Source of the DNA: Mycolicibacterium elephantis DSM 44368 | GTDB lineage: Bacteria > Actinomycetota > Actinomycetes > Mycobacteriales > Mycobacteriaceae | NCBI RefSeq assembly: GCF_004014805.1 | Contig: NZ_ATDN01000004.1 | Coordinates: forward strand, 1-64,000 | Reading direction: 5' to 3' | DNA: 64,000 nt | Shown: positions 46,283 through 53,931 of the stretch, in pieces | How the letters are laid out: each line of letters starts with the position of its first letter | Position numbering within the stretch: the stretch's first letter is position 1 | Translations under genes and position numbers: made by a program | The notes under the pieces: model-generated | Seen by the model: only the letters and a program-made list of their open reading frames with translations | The model's database searches: none | What the model was told of the DNA's origin: nothing

Positions 46283-46941
46283 GGCCGGTGCAGGAACCCG
46301 TGCAGGATCGCCTGGACGAGTTCGTTGACGATCGCCTCGCGCGGTGGTGGCCGGTTGCCGAAGAAGGTCGACCGTAACGCCACCATGCCGACGATCATCG
46401 CCACGGTTGAATGGGCGGGCAGATCCGGCTGGCCCGAACGCATTCCGCGTAGCTGCATACCCTCGGCGCTGATCTGACCGAGCAGGGTCAGAGCCCTCCG
46501 GATGTCGGCGATGCCCGCGCTTTCGATCTCGTCGTCGCTGAGCCCGTCCGAGGCGACCAGCGTCAGCAACAGGCCCTGATGTTCGACCAGCACGTCGTAG
46601 AGCTGGCCGACGAACTGTCGCGTCAGTTCCTCTTCGGTGGTCTTGTCGGGAATGACGGCCTGCCAGGTCTTGCCGAACTCGTCGACGAAGTCGGTGAACG
46701 GCAGCACCAGCGCTTCCCGGAACAGGCCGGCCTTCGAGCCGAAATGGCGGAACAGCAGGTACTCGGTGACGCCTGCGGCTTCGGCGATTTCGCGGGTGGT
46801 CGTCGTGCGGTAGTCGCGGCGGGCGAACAGCTCACGGGCGGCGTCGAGAAGGAGCCGACGTGCCTCGCCACGGGGGCGCCGGGCCGCCTGACCCGTCGTC
46901 GCGGTGGTGGACTGCTTTCTGGCCGAACGCCGCTGGGACAC
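46279..46941 (-). CDS. TetR-family regulator
   Basis: 220 residues from GTG 46941. Basic N-terminal arm, HTH about residues 28-72 (LLLDAARELFARRDYRTTTT, REIAEAAGVTEYLLFRHFGS), then a helical ligand-binding domain. It is divergent from the small peptide/AveC-like operon at 47036. The palindrome TAATAGTGTCCACTATTA at 47015-47032 in this gap, repeated in the dehydrogenase promoter at 28402-28417, is the likely binding site. Confidence 0.88.
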   Translation of the reverse strand: MSQRRSARKQSTTATTGQAARRPRGEARRLLLDAARELFARRDYRTTTTREIAEAAGVTEYLLFRHFGSKAGLFREALVLPFTDFVDEFGKTWQAVIPDKTTEEELTRQFVGQLYDVLVEHQGLLLTLVASDGLSDDEIESAGIADIRRALTLLGQISAEGMQLRGMRSGQPDLPAHSTVAMIVGMVALRSTFFGNRPPPREAIVNELVQAILHGFLHRP

Positions 46942-46999
46942 GGATTCTCACTTTCTGGACCGCGCGGAAAAGCGGCTGACCACATAAACGATAGCGTCC

Positions 47000-47032
47000 T
47001 TGACCAAACCAGAGTAATAGTGTCCACTATTA
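47000..47032. promoter_or_regulatory. Operator region between TetR and the small-peptide gene
   Basis: TTGACCAAA (47000-47008), a half-site of the first operator type and possible -35, followed by the perfect palindrome TAATAGTGTCCACTATTA (47015-47032). The palindrome ends 3 bp before ATG 47036. No well-spaced -10 is obvious. Confidence 0.55.
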
Positions 47033-47035
47033 CGC

Positions 47036-47152
47036 ATGGGTCAACTCATCATGCTCGGAACGCTGTTCGGGCTGATCGTCTTGATTTTCGGCCTGGTGAT
47101 CTACCTCGATCCCGAAGCGCGTCGTGGCGACGCGAACGAGAAGCGGCGATGA
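47036..47152 (+). CDS. 38-residue single-span membrane peptide
   Basis: ATG GGT CAA at 47036 opens a frame of 38 residues with one hydrophobic helix (LIMLGTLFGLIVLIFGLVIY) and a charged C-terminus (LDPEARRGDANEKRR). Its stop overlaps the start of the AveC-like gene (ATGA), which strongly suggests a real, co-translated gene. No ribosome binding site is present between the operator and the ATG, so a leaderless transcript, common in mycobacteria, is possible. No family recognised; it may be a small partner of the AveC-like protein. Confidence 0.7.
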   Translation: MGQLIMLGTLFGLIVLIFGLVIYLDPEARRGDANEKRR

Positions 47153-47937
47153 CCACCGAGCTGACGCCGGCGCTCATCGCCGGTCTGTCGTTCGCCTACA
47201 TCGGCGGGGTCCTGTTTCTCGCCTACGGGGTGTTCTTGAGCATCCGGCGTGGCCGTCTGCACCCGCTGTTGCTGGTCTCCATCTCCGCGATCTCGTTCTC
47301 CTGGATCGAGGCACCCTACGACTGGGCGGTGTATGCCCAGTTCCCGCCCGCGCTGCCCCGGATGCCGTCATGGTGGCCGCTGAACATGACGTGGGGCGGC
47401 GGACTGCCGTCCGCCGTGCCCATCGGGTACATCGCATACTTCGTGCTGCCCGCGGTGATCGGCGCGGCGCTCGGTGGGCGCATCGCCCGCCGGTTCGGCT
47501 GGCGCGCGCCGCAGACGCTGTTGGTGGTGGGCCTGGGCGTCGGGTTCTGCTGGGCGCTGTTCTTCAACGGCTTCTTCGGCCCCCGGTTCGGCGTCTTCTA
47601 CTACGGCTACATCATTCCCGGGCTCGGGCTGTTCGAGGGCAGCAAGTTTCAGTACCCGCTCTATGACGCGCTCGCGATGGGTGTGCAGATGATGGTGTTC
47701 ACCTACCTGCTCGGCCGGATCGACTCCGAGGGCCGCAATGTCATCGACATGTTGTCGGACAAGATCTCCAAGACCCGGGTCCGATCAACGATTGTGTCGA
47801 TCATCGCCGCCATCCTGGTCGGGCACGCGGTTTACGGCGCCGTCTTCGCACCCCACCTCGTGACGAAGCTGGCCGGGTACGTGACCTCGGGACCGTCGGA
47901 ACAGCTGTTCCCGGGTGTCCCGAACCAACCCAGATAG
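47149..47937 (+). CDS. AveC-like membrane protein 2
   Basis: 262 residues from ATG 47149. About seven membrane helices (LIAGLSFAYIGGVLFLAYGV, LLLVSISAISFSW, IGYIAYFVLPAVIGAALGG, VSIIAAILVGHAVYGAVFA). SWIEAPYDWAVYAQFP corresponds to WQDPLMNWSPFAVYN of the AveC-like protein at 38388, so the two are related though distant. Shorter than the first by about 120 residues, mainly at both ends. In an operon with the 38-residue peptide. Confidence 0.6.
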   Translation: MTTELTPALIAGLSFAYIGGVLFLAYGVFLSIRRGRLHPLLLVSISAISFSWIEAPYDWAVYAQFPPALPRMPSWWPLNMTWGGGLPSAVPIGYIAYFVLPAVIGAALGGRIARRFGWRAPQTLLVVGLGVGFCWALFFNGFFGPRFGVFYYGYIIPGLGLFEGSKFQYPLYDALAMGVQMMVFTYLLGRIDSEGRNVIDMLSDKISKTRVRSTIVSIIAAILVGHAVYGAVFAPHLVTKLAGYVTSGPSEQLFPGVPNQPR

Positions 47938-48159
47938 CCTAGGGCACAGTCGCATTCGCTCAGGATCGAAGCGACACGTCGAAGTCGCCGTCGTCGCATT
48001 GACGTTCGACGCCGTTGACTGCCTAGTGCACCTTCGAGTCAGAGAGCCTGATATTTGGCTTGGCAACGGGTTGCTCTGAAGCTGCCATAGCCCCACATTG
48101 GGGCAACGGTCACCGTAATGTGCATAGGCGGACCTTATCGTTCGCGAGAGGAGGGTCCC

Positions 48160-48462
48160 ATGAGAATCTCCTGGCGTCGCCTACCTGTGGCAGTTGTTTC
48201 GGCGGCGTTGCCCGCAATCGTCGTCGCCGGCGCACCCAGCGCATACGCGGACTGCACAGGTGCAGGCGCCGCCACCGTGTGCGCGCAGGGGACAGTACGC
48301 GGCGGCGGCCCCGACGCCCCGCAGGCGGGCCCGGTCTATCCCGGCTACTGCGCCGACCCCTGGTACTGCAGCGACGACTGGGGCATCGATGTGATCATCG
48401 ATCCCAACCCGCCCCGTCCTCCCATCGACATCGGACGCCCGGGCCGTCCCGGCCAGCGCTGA
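48160..48462 (+). CDS. Small exported Pro-rich protein
   Basis: 100 residues, ATG 48160 after GAGAGGAGGG. Signal peptide RLPVAVVSAALPAIVVAGAP with cleavage near AYADC. The mature 70 residues have four cysteines, are rich in Gly and Pro (DPNPPRPPIDIGRPGRPGQR at the end) and carry no recognised domain. The next gene, also exported, follows after 35 bp. Confidence 0.72.
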   Translation: MRISWRRLPVAVVSAALPAIVVAGAPSAYADCTGAGAATVCAQGTVRGGGPDAPQAGPVYPGYCADPWYCSDDWGIDVIIDPNPPRPPIDIGRPGRPGQR

Positions 48463-48497
48463 GCCGAGTCCCGTTCATTTCGAGTAAGGAGCTACAA

Positions 48498-48842
48498 GTG
48501 TTCTCTCGCAGTGTCTTTGGTGTCGGCGTCATCACCAGCGCAGTACTTTTCGGCGCCACCGCAACCGCTGCCGCCGATCCGCCGAACTGCACGGCCGCTG
48601 ACCTTGCCGGGGTCATGGCCGGCGTCTCCGCGGCCACGTCGTCGTATCTGTTCACCCATCCGGACGTCAATGCGTTCTTCACCGGGCTCAAAGGTAAGCC
48701 GAGGGATCAGATGGCCACGGAGATCAGGGCGTATCTGGACGCAAATCCACAGGTGCGAGATGAGCTTCGGGCCGTCAGGCAGGCCGCATCCGACTTCCGG
48801 GCCCGCTGCGACGCACCGTTGCCTGACATGCCGATGGGTTAG
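48498..48842 (+). CDS. MHB-type haemophore-related exported protein
   Basis: 114 residues from GTG 48498, with AAGGAG before it. Signal peptide SVFGVGVITSAVLFGATATA ending AAADP. The mature part, NCTAADLAGVMAGVSAATSS, YLFTHPDVNAFFTGLKG, AYLDANPQVRDELRAVR and a second Cys, matches the mycobacterial haem-binding (MHB) helical domain of Rv0203 and its relatives, with two Cys able to form a disulphide. Some members bind haem outside the cell; others lack the haem ligand, so binding here is not certain. Confidence 0.82.
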   Translation: MFSRSVFGVGVITSAVLFGATATAAADPPNCTAADLAGVMAGVSAATSSYLFTHPDVNAFFTGLKGKPRDQMATEIRAYLDANPQVRDELRAVRQAASDFRARCDAPLPDMPMG

Positions 48843-48868
48843 CGGCCGGAAACTGACACACTGAACGG

Positions 48869-49642
48869 GTGCGCACTACACCGAAGTGTTGGCTGACCGA
48901 CATGGACGGGGTCCTGGTCCGTGAAGAGCACGCGTTACCCGGCGCCGCGGAGTTCCTGCAGCGGCTGTTGGAACGCGAGCGGCGGTTCCTGGTCCTGACG
49001 AACAACTCGATCTTCACGCCGCGTGACCTGTCGGCGCGCCTGTTGCGCTCGGGGCTGTCGGTACCCGAGGACGCGATCTGGACGTCGGCGCTGGCCACCG
49101 CGACGTTCCTCAACGACCAGATGGCAGGCGGATCGGCCTACGTCATCGGCGAAGCCGGGCTGACGACCGCGCTGCACGAGGTGGGCTACACCCTCACCGA
49201 CATCAAGCCGGACTTCGTGGTGCTCGGCGAGACCAGGACGTACTCGTTCACCGCCATCACGAAGGCCATCCGGCTGATCCTGGGTGGCGCGCGATTCATC
49301 GCCACCAACCCCGACGTCACCGGCCCGTCGGCCGAAGGACCGCTGCCTGCCACTGGTTCCGTGGCGGCGATGATCACCAAGGCCACCGGGCGCGAACCCT
49401 ACTTCGTCGGCAAGCCCAACCCGATGATGTTCCGCAGCGCGCTGAACCGCATCGAAGCGCACTCCGAAAACACCGTGATGGTCGGTGACCGGATGGACAC
49501 CGACGTCGTCGCCGGCATCGAGGCCGGACTGGAGACCATCCTGGTGCTCACCGGCTCCACGGCACCCGACGACATCGAGCGCTACCCGTTCCGTCCGAGC
49601 CGGGTGCTGCCGTCGATCGCCGAGGCCGTCGAGCTGGTCTGA
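48869..49642 (+). CDS. HAD-family phosphatase (NagD-like)
   Basis: 257 residues, GTG 48869. Nucleophile and acid in TDMDGVL (Asp11, Asp13), VLTNNS (motif II Thr/Asn), GKPNPMMF (motif III Lys) and VMVGDRMDTDVVAGIEAG (motif IV). The C2-type cap between makes it a member of the NagD/4-nitrophenylphosphatase group. It removes phosphate from a small metabolite not identifiable here. The next gene starts 16 bp after its stop. Confidence 0.88.
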   Translation: MRTTPKCWLTDMDGVLVREEHALPGAAEFLQRLLERERRFLVLTNNSIFTPRDLSARLLRSGLSVPEDAIWTSALATATFLNDQMAGGSAYVIGEAGLTTALHEVGYTLTDIKPDFVVLGETRTYSFTAITKAIRLILGGARFIATNPDVTGPSAEGPLPATGSVAAMITKATGREPYFVGKPNPMMFRSALNRIEAHSENTVMVGDRMDTDVVAGIEAGLETILVLTGSTAPDDIERYPFRPSRVLPSIAEAVELV

Positions 49643-49658
49643 CAGGCGTGATGCGCTG

Positions 49659-51845
49659 ATGACCGCCGAACGCGTCGACGAGCACTTCACCGCGGCCATC
49701 TCCGCGCTCACCGAGACCGGTTCGCGGCGTGGGGCCGACGACCCGGTGAGTGCGGATTCGGCGCTGACGGTCCGGGATTGCCTGCGGCTCTTCGACGCCC
49801 AACTCGGCAGCCGGCATCTGGATCTCGCGGCGCGCTGGTTGCGCGCAAGGGGCAGCGGCTATTACACGATCGGCTCGTCCGGGCACGAGGGCAACTGCGC
49901 GGTGGCCGCGGCGCTGCGGCCCACCGATCCCGCGCTGCTGCACTATCGTTCGGGCGGTTTCTTTCTGGCCAGGGCCGCGCAGGTGGGCGGCAGCGACCCG
50001 CTGCGGGATGTGCTGCTGGGGCTGGTCGCCGCCGCCGACGACCCGATCGCCGGTGGCCGTCACAAAGTGTTCGGCCGTCACGACCTCAACATCATTCCGC
50101 AGACCTCCACGATCGCGTCGCATCTGCCGCGCGCGGTCGGGGTCGCGTTCTCGGTCGCGCGCGCCCGCAAACTGGGCGTCGTCAGCCCGTGGTCTCAGGA
50201 CGCGGTCACGGTGTGCAGTTTCGGTGACGCATCGGTGAACCACTCGACCGCCGTCGGCGCGATCAACGCGGCGCTGCACGCGGCGTATCAGGGTGTGCCG
50301 ATGCCGCTGCTGCTGGTGTGCGAGGACAACGGGTTGGGCATCAGCGTCGAGACGCCGCGCGACTGGATCGCGCGAACGTACCGAAACCGCGACGGGCTGG
50401 CCTATTTCGACGCCGACGGCACCGATGTGGTGGCGACGTTCGAGGCGAGCGTGGCCGCCGCGGCGTGGGTGCGCCGGCGCCGGCGGCCGGCCTTCCTGCA
50501 CCTGCGCATGGTTCGGTTGATGGGCCACGCCGGATCCGATTACGAGGCGGCATACCGGCGGCCCGACGAGATCGCCGCCGACCTCGCGCGGGATCCGCTG
50601 CTGTGCACCGCGAAACTGTTGATCCGCGCCGGCGCGTCGACACCCGATGAGGTGCTGCGGCGTTATGAGGCGATGCGCTCCACCGTGACCGCCCTCGCCG
50701 AACAGGCCGCGCGGGCGTCGCGGCTGGACAGCGCGCACGCGGTGATATCGCCGTTGCGGGAGAGCATGCGGGAGGCGCTGTGCGCGACGCCCGCGTCGTT
50801 GGTGGCTTCGGTGAGATCCGGTGATCCGGGCGCACCGGTCACCGTCGCGCAGGCGATAAACCAAGCGTTACACGACGTCTTGTCCCGCTACCCGCAGGCG
50901 ATGGTCTTCGGCGAAGACGTCGCGCGTAAAGGCGGCGTCTACGGTGTGACCCGGGGTCTGCTGGGCAAGACCAGTTCGGCGCGTGTCTTCGACACGCTGC
51001 TGGACGAGCAGTCGATTCTGGGCCTCGCGCTCGGTGCCGGGGTGAGCGGCCTGTTGCCGATTCCCGAAATCCAATACCTGGCTTACCTTCACAATGCGGC
51101 GGACCAGATCCGCGGTGAAGGCGCCACATTGCAGTTCTTCTCCAACCGTCAGTACCGCAATCCAATGGTGGTCCGGGTGCCGGGCTACGGATACCAGAAA
51201 GGGTTCGGCGGTCATTTCCACAACGACAATTCGGTTGCCGCGCTGCGGGACATCCCGGGAATCGTCATCGCCTCACCGTCCCGGCCCGATGATGCCGCGG
51301 CCATGCTGCACACCTGCACGGCGGCTGCGGACGCCTCCGGAGTGGTGTGCGTCTTCCTGGAACCCATTGCGCTGTACCACACTCGGGACCTCTACGACGA
51401 CGGCGACGGGCTGTGGCTGGCGCCGTACCCGGCGGCCGGCGTGCCCATCGGGCGCGCGCGAACCTACGGAAGCGGCGCCGACCTGACCATCCTGACCTTC
51501 GCCAACGGTGTGCGGATGAGCCTGCGAGTGGCACGCAAGCTGGAGGCGGCGGGCATCGGTGTCCGCGTGGTGGACTTGCGCTGGCTGGCGCCGCTGCCGG
51601 TCGAGGACATGCTCCGTGAGGCGACGGCCACCGGGCGGGTGCTGATCGTCGACGAGACGCGCCGAACCGGGGGAGTCGGCGAAGGGGTGCTGGCAGAGCT
51701 GCTCGCGAACGGCTATGCCGGCGCCGCGAACCGGGTGGCCGCCGAGGACAGCTTCATTCCGCTGGGCGACGCCGCGCAGACGGTGCTGGTCTCCGAGGAC
51801 GCCGTCGAGGCGGCCGTCGTCACGATGGTCCGCGGTACGCCGTGA
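49659..51845 (+). CDS. 2-oxoacid dehydrogenase E1, fused alpha and beta subunits
   Basis: 728 residues. The alpha half (about 1-390) carries the thiamine diphosphate motif from GDASVNHSTAVGAINAALHA to CEDNGLGIS, around residues 188-220. The beta half (about 395-728) has AMVFGEDVARKGGVYGVTRG, DTLLDEQSILGLALG and VLIVDETRRTGGVGEGVLAE. In most bacteria these are two genes; the fusion occurs in some actinobacteria and in relatives of branched-chain E1. No E2 or E3 gene is nearby. Probably decarboxylates a branched-chain or other 2-oxo acid. Confidence 0.85.
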   Translation: MTAERVDEHFTAAISALTETGSRRGADDPVSADSALTVRDCLRLFDAQLGSRHLDLAARWLRARGSGYYTIGSSGHEGNCAVAAALRPTDPALLHYRSGGFFLARAAQVGGSDPLRDVLLGLVAAADDPIAGGRHKVFGRHDLNIIPQTSTIASHLPRAVGVAFSVARARKLGVVSPWSQDAVTVCSFGDASVNHSTAVGAINAALHAAYQGVPMPLLLVCEDNGLGISVETPRDWIARTYRNRDGLAYFDADGTDVVATFEASVAAAAWVRRRRRPAFLHLRMVRLMGHAGSDYEAAYRRPDEIAADLARDPLLCTAKLLIRAGASTPDEVLRRYEAMRSTVTALAEQAARASRLDSAHAVISPLRESMREALCATPASLVASVRSGDPGAPVTVAQAINQALHDVLSRYPQAMVFGEDVARKGGVYGVTRGLLGKTSSARVFDTLLDEQSILGLALGAGVSGLLPIPEIQYLAYLHNAADQIRGEGATLQFFSNRQYRNPMVVRVPGYGYQKGFGGHFHNDNSVAALRDIPGIVIASPSRPDDAAAMLHTCTAAADASGVVCVFLEPIALYHTRDLYDDGDGLWLAPYPAAGVPIGRARTYGSGADLTILTFANGVRMSLRVARKLEAAGIGVRVVDLRWLAPLPVEDMLREATATGRVLIVDETRRTGGVGEGVLAELLANGYAGAANRVAAEDSFIPLGDAAQTVLVSEDAVEAAVVTMVRGTP

Positions 51846-51871
51846 TACTCACGCCTTGATAACTTAGCCGG

Positions 51872-53092
51872 ATGACCGGCACAGCTGATCCTGCCCGGCC
51901 GCTGGCCGGGGTGCGCATCGTCGAGATCTCCAGCTTTGTCGCCGTGCCGCTGGCCGGGATGACACTGGCCCAGCTCGGCGCCGAGGTGGTCAGGGTCGAT
52001 CCGATCGGCGGCGCGGCCGACTATCGCCGGTGGCCGGTCACCGCCGACGGCGAGAGCATCTACTGGGCGGGGCTGAACAAGGGCAAGCGGTCATTGGCCG
52101 CCGACATGCGCTCGCCGGAGGGTCAGCAGCTGGTGCAGCGGCTGATCGCCGACAGCGGCGTGCTGTTGACGAATGTCGCGGGTCGGGAATGGCATTCGTA
52201 TGACACGCTGGCGGCTCTTCGCCCCGATCTGATCCACGTGGAGGTGTCGGGCCGCGCCGACGGCGGCACCGGCGTCGACTACACCGTCAACGCCGGCATT
52301 GGGTTCCCGCTGGTCACCGGTCCGGCCGAGCTGGCAACGCCGGTCAACCACGTGCTGCCGGCGTGGGACGTCTCATGCGGGATCTATGCGGCGCTCGCCG
52401 TCGTCACCGCGCTGCGCCACCGCGACGCGACCGGTCAGGGCCAGCGGGTCGCCATTCCGCTGGAGAACGTCGCGCTGGCGACCGCGGGCAACCTCGGCTT
52501 CTTCACCGAGGTCATGGTCAACGGCACCAGCCGCGAGCGGATCGGCAACTCGGTGTACGGCCAGTACGGCCAGGACTTCACCAGCAGCGACGGGGTGTCC
52601 TTCATGGTGGTCGCACTCACCGCACGCCACTTCCGCGATCTGGCCGAGCTGACGGGTACCACGAAAGCCGTTGCGGCGCTGGCTGATACCTTGGGTGCCG
52701 ACTTCAGCGACGAAGGGCAGCGGTTCGAGCACCGCGACGCGCTCAGCGGCCTGTTCGGTGAGTGGTTCGCGGCGCACACCGCTGACGAGATCACCGCGGC
52801 GCTCTCGGGGTCGTCGGTGCTGTGGGATCGCTACCGAAGCTTCGCCGAGGCCGTCACCGAGGAAAAGGTGACCGCGAACCCGTTGTTCAGGCCGCTGGAT
52901 CAACCGCGCATCGGCGAATACCTGGCGCCGGGGCTGCCGATCTCGATCGGCGGCGAGTACCCACCCGCGGTCGCCGCGCCTGCGCTGGGCGACGACACCA
53001 CATCGGTGCTCACCGAGTGGCTGGGCCTGAGCGGTGATGAGGTGTCCCGGCTCGTCGAATCCGGCACGGTGACAACGGGACACGCCAAGTGA
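51872..53092 (+). CDS. CoA transferase, CaiB/BaiF family (class III)
   Basis: 406 residues. LAGVRIVEISSFVAVPLAGM and LAQLGAEVVRVDPIGGAADY form the standard N-terminus; AGLNKGKRSLAADMRSPEG and LPAWDVSCGIYAALAVVTAL (with the probable catalytic Asp) follow. It would transfer CoA between carboxylic acids, or act as an acyl-CoA racemase-like enzyme. Coupled to the thioesterase gene by a 4-bp overlap. Confidence 0.88.
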   Translation: MTGTADPARPLAGVRIVEISSFVAVPLAGMTLAQLGAEVVRVDPIGGAADYRRWPVTADGESIYWAGLNKGKRSLAADMRSPEGQQLVQRLIADSGVLLTNVAGREWHSYDTLAALRPDLIHVEVSGRADGGTGVDYTVNAGIGFPLVTGPAELATPVNHVLPAWDVSCGIYAALAVVTALRHRDATGQGQRVAIPLENVALATAGNLGFFTEVMVNGTSRERIGNSVYGQYGQDFTSSDGVSFMVVALTARHFRDLAELTGTTKAVAALADTLGADFSDEGQRFEHRDALSGLFGEWFAAHTADEITAALSGSSVLWDRYRSFAEAVTEEKVTANPLFRPLDQPRIGEYLAPGLPISIGGEYPPAVAAPALGDDTTSVLTEWLGLSGDEVSRLVESGTVTTGHAK

Positions 53093-53892
53093 GCAAACTT
53101 GTGGAGTTGCTCGACCTGCGGCCGGGTCAGGGCACGGACTCGTGGATCGGTCCGGCCAGCGGGCCGGCGGGCAAGCGGGCATACGGAGGGCAGTTCGTCG
53201 CGCAGAGCCTGGCGGCGGCCGTCCGCACCGTCGACGCGGACCGACTGCCCACCAACCTGCATCTGCAGTTCCTGCGCGGCGGCGAAGCCGGCGATGACGT
53301 CGAGTACTGCGTCACACGGGTGTTCGACGGCCGCACCGCGTCGGCGCGCCGGGTCGACTCTTTTCAGGGGGACCGGTTGTTGACGACGGCGACGGTGTCG
53401 TTCGCGACGGAACTGCCGGGGCCGCAACACGGCCGTCGGTCTCGCCTGCCGCAGGACCCCGACGGCCTGCCGCAGACGGGGCCCGCCGGGCCCGCGCCGT
53501 CGATGCCGCTGGACGAACTCGACATCAGGATCGCCGACTCCGGGGCGGGTGACGAGTTCGTGCGGCGATTCTGGTGGCGCGCAACGGTTCCGTTGCCGGA
53601 GGACCCGCTGCTGCACACGGTGCTGGCGGTGTACGTCTGCGATGTGTACATGATCGACCCGGCGCTACAGGTGCACGGCCACTCGATGCGGGCACGCACC
53701 CACCGCAGCGGCACGACGGATTCGTCGATCTGGTTTCATCGGCCGGTTCGTGCCGACGAGTGGAACCTGCTCGAGACGGTCTCACCGGCGGCCGCGCGCG
53801 GACGTGGTGTCGTCACCGGAAGCCTGATCCGCGCCGACGGCGTCATCGCGGCGACGTTGGCTCAGGAGGGCCTGATCGCCGATCGCGCCTAA
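53089..53892 (+). CDS. Acyl-CoA thioesterase II (TesB-like)
   Basis: 267 residues from GTG 53089. Two hot-dog repeats: the first with RAYGGQFVAQSLAAAVRTV-like helix (here KRAYGGQFVAQSLAAAVRTV) and HLQFLRGGEAGDDVEYCVTR; the second with MIDPALQVHGHSMRARTHRS, SIWFHRPVRADEWNLLETVS and RGVVTGSLIRADGVIAATLA. Hydrolyses acyl-CoA. Together with the CoA transferase it suggests handling of a CoA-activated acid. Converges on the adenylation-fusion gene 40 bp later. Confidence 0.88.
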   Translation: MSKLVELLDLRPGQGTDSWIGPASGPAGKRAYGGQFVAQSLAAAVRTVDADRLPTNLHLQFLRGGEAGDDVEYCVTRVFDGRTASARRVDSFQGDRLLTTATVSFATELPGPQHGRRSRLPQDPDGLPQTGPAGPAPSMPLDELDIRIADSGAGDEFVRRFWWRATVPLPEDPLLHTVLAVYVCDVYMIDPALQVHGHSMRARTHRSGTTDSSIWFHRPVRADEWNLLETVSPAAARGRGVVTGSLIRADGVIAATLAQEGLIADRA

Positions 53893-53931
53893 CCCGCGCC
53901 CGGGTGCCCAGCCCCTAGCCCGCGCGCGGAC

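Noticed and set aside
48072-48110. GCCCC-ACATT-GGGGC hairpin upstream of the small exported protein as a terminator
   Set aside because: Stem of only 5 bp, no T-run, and no gene end close by; too weak to call.
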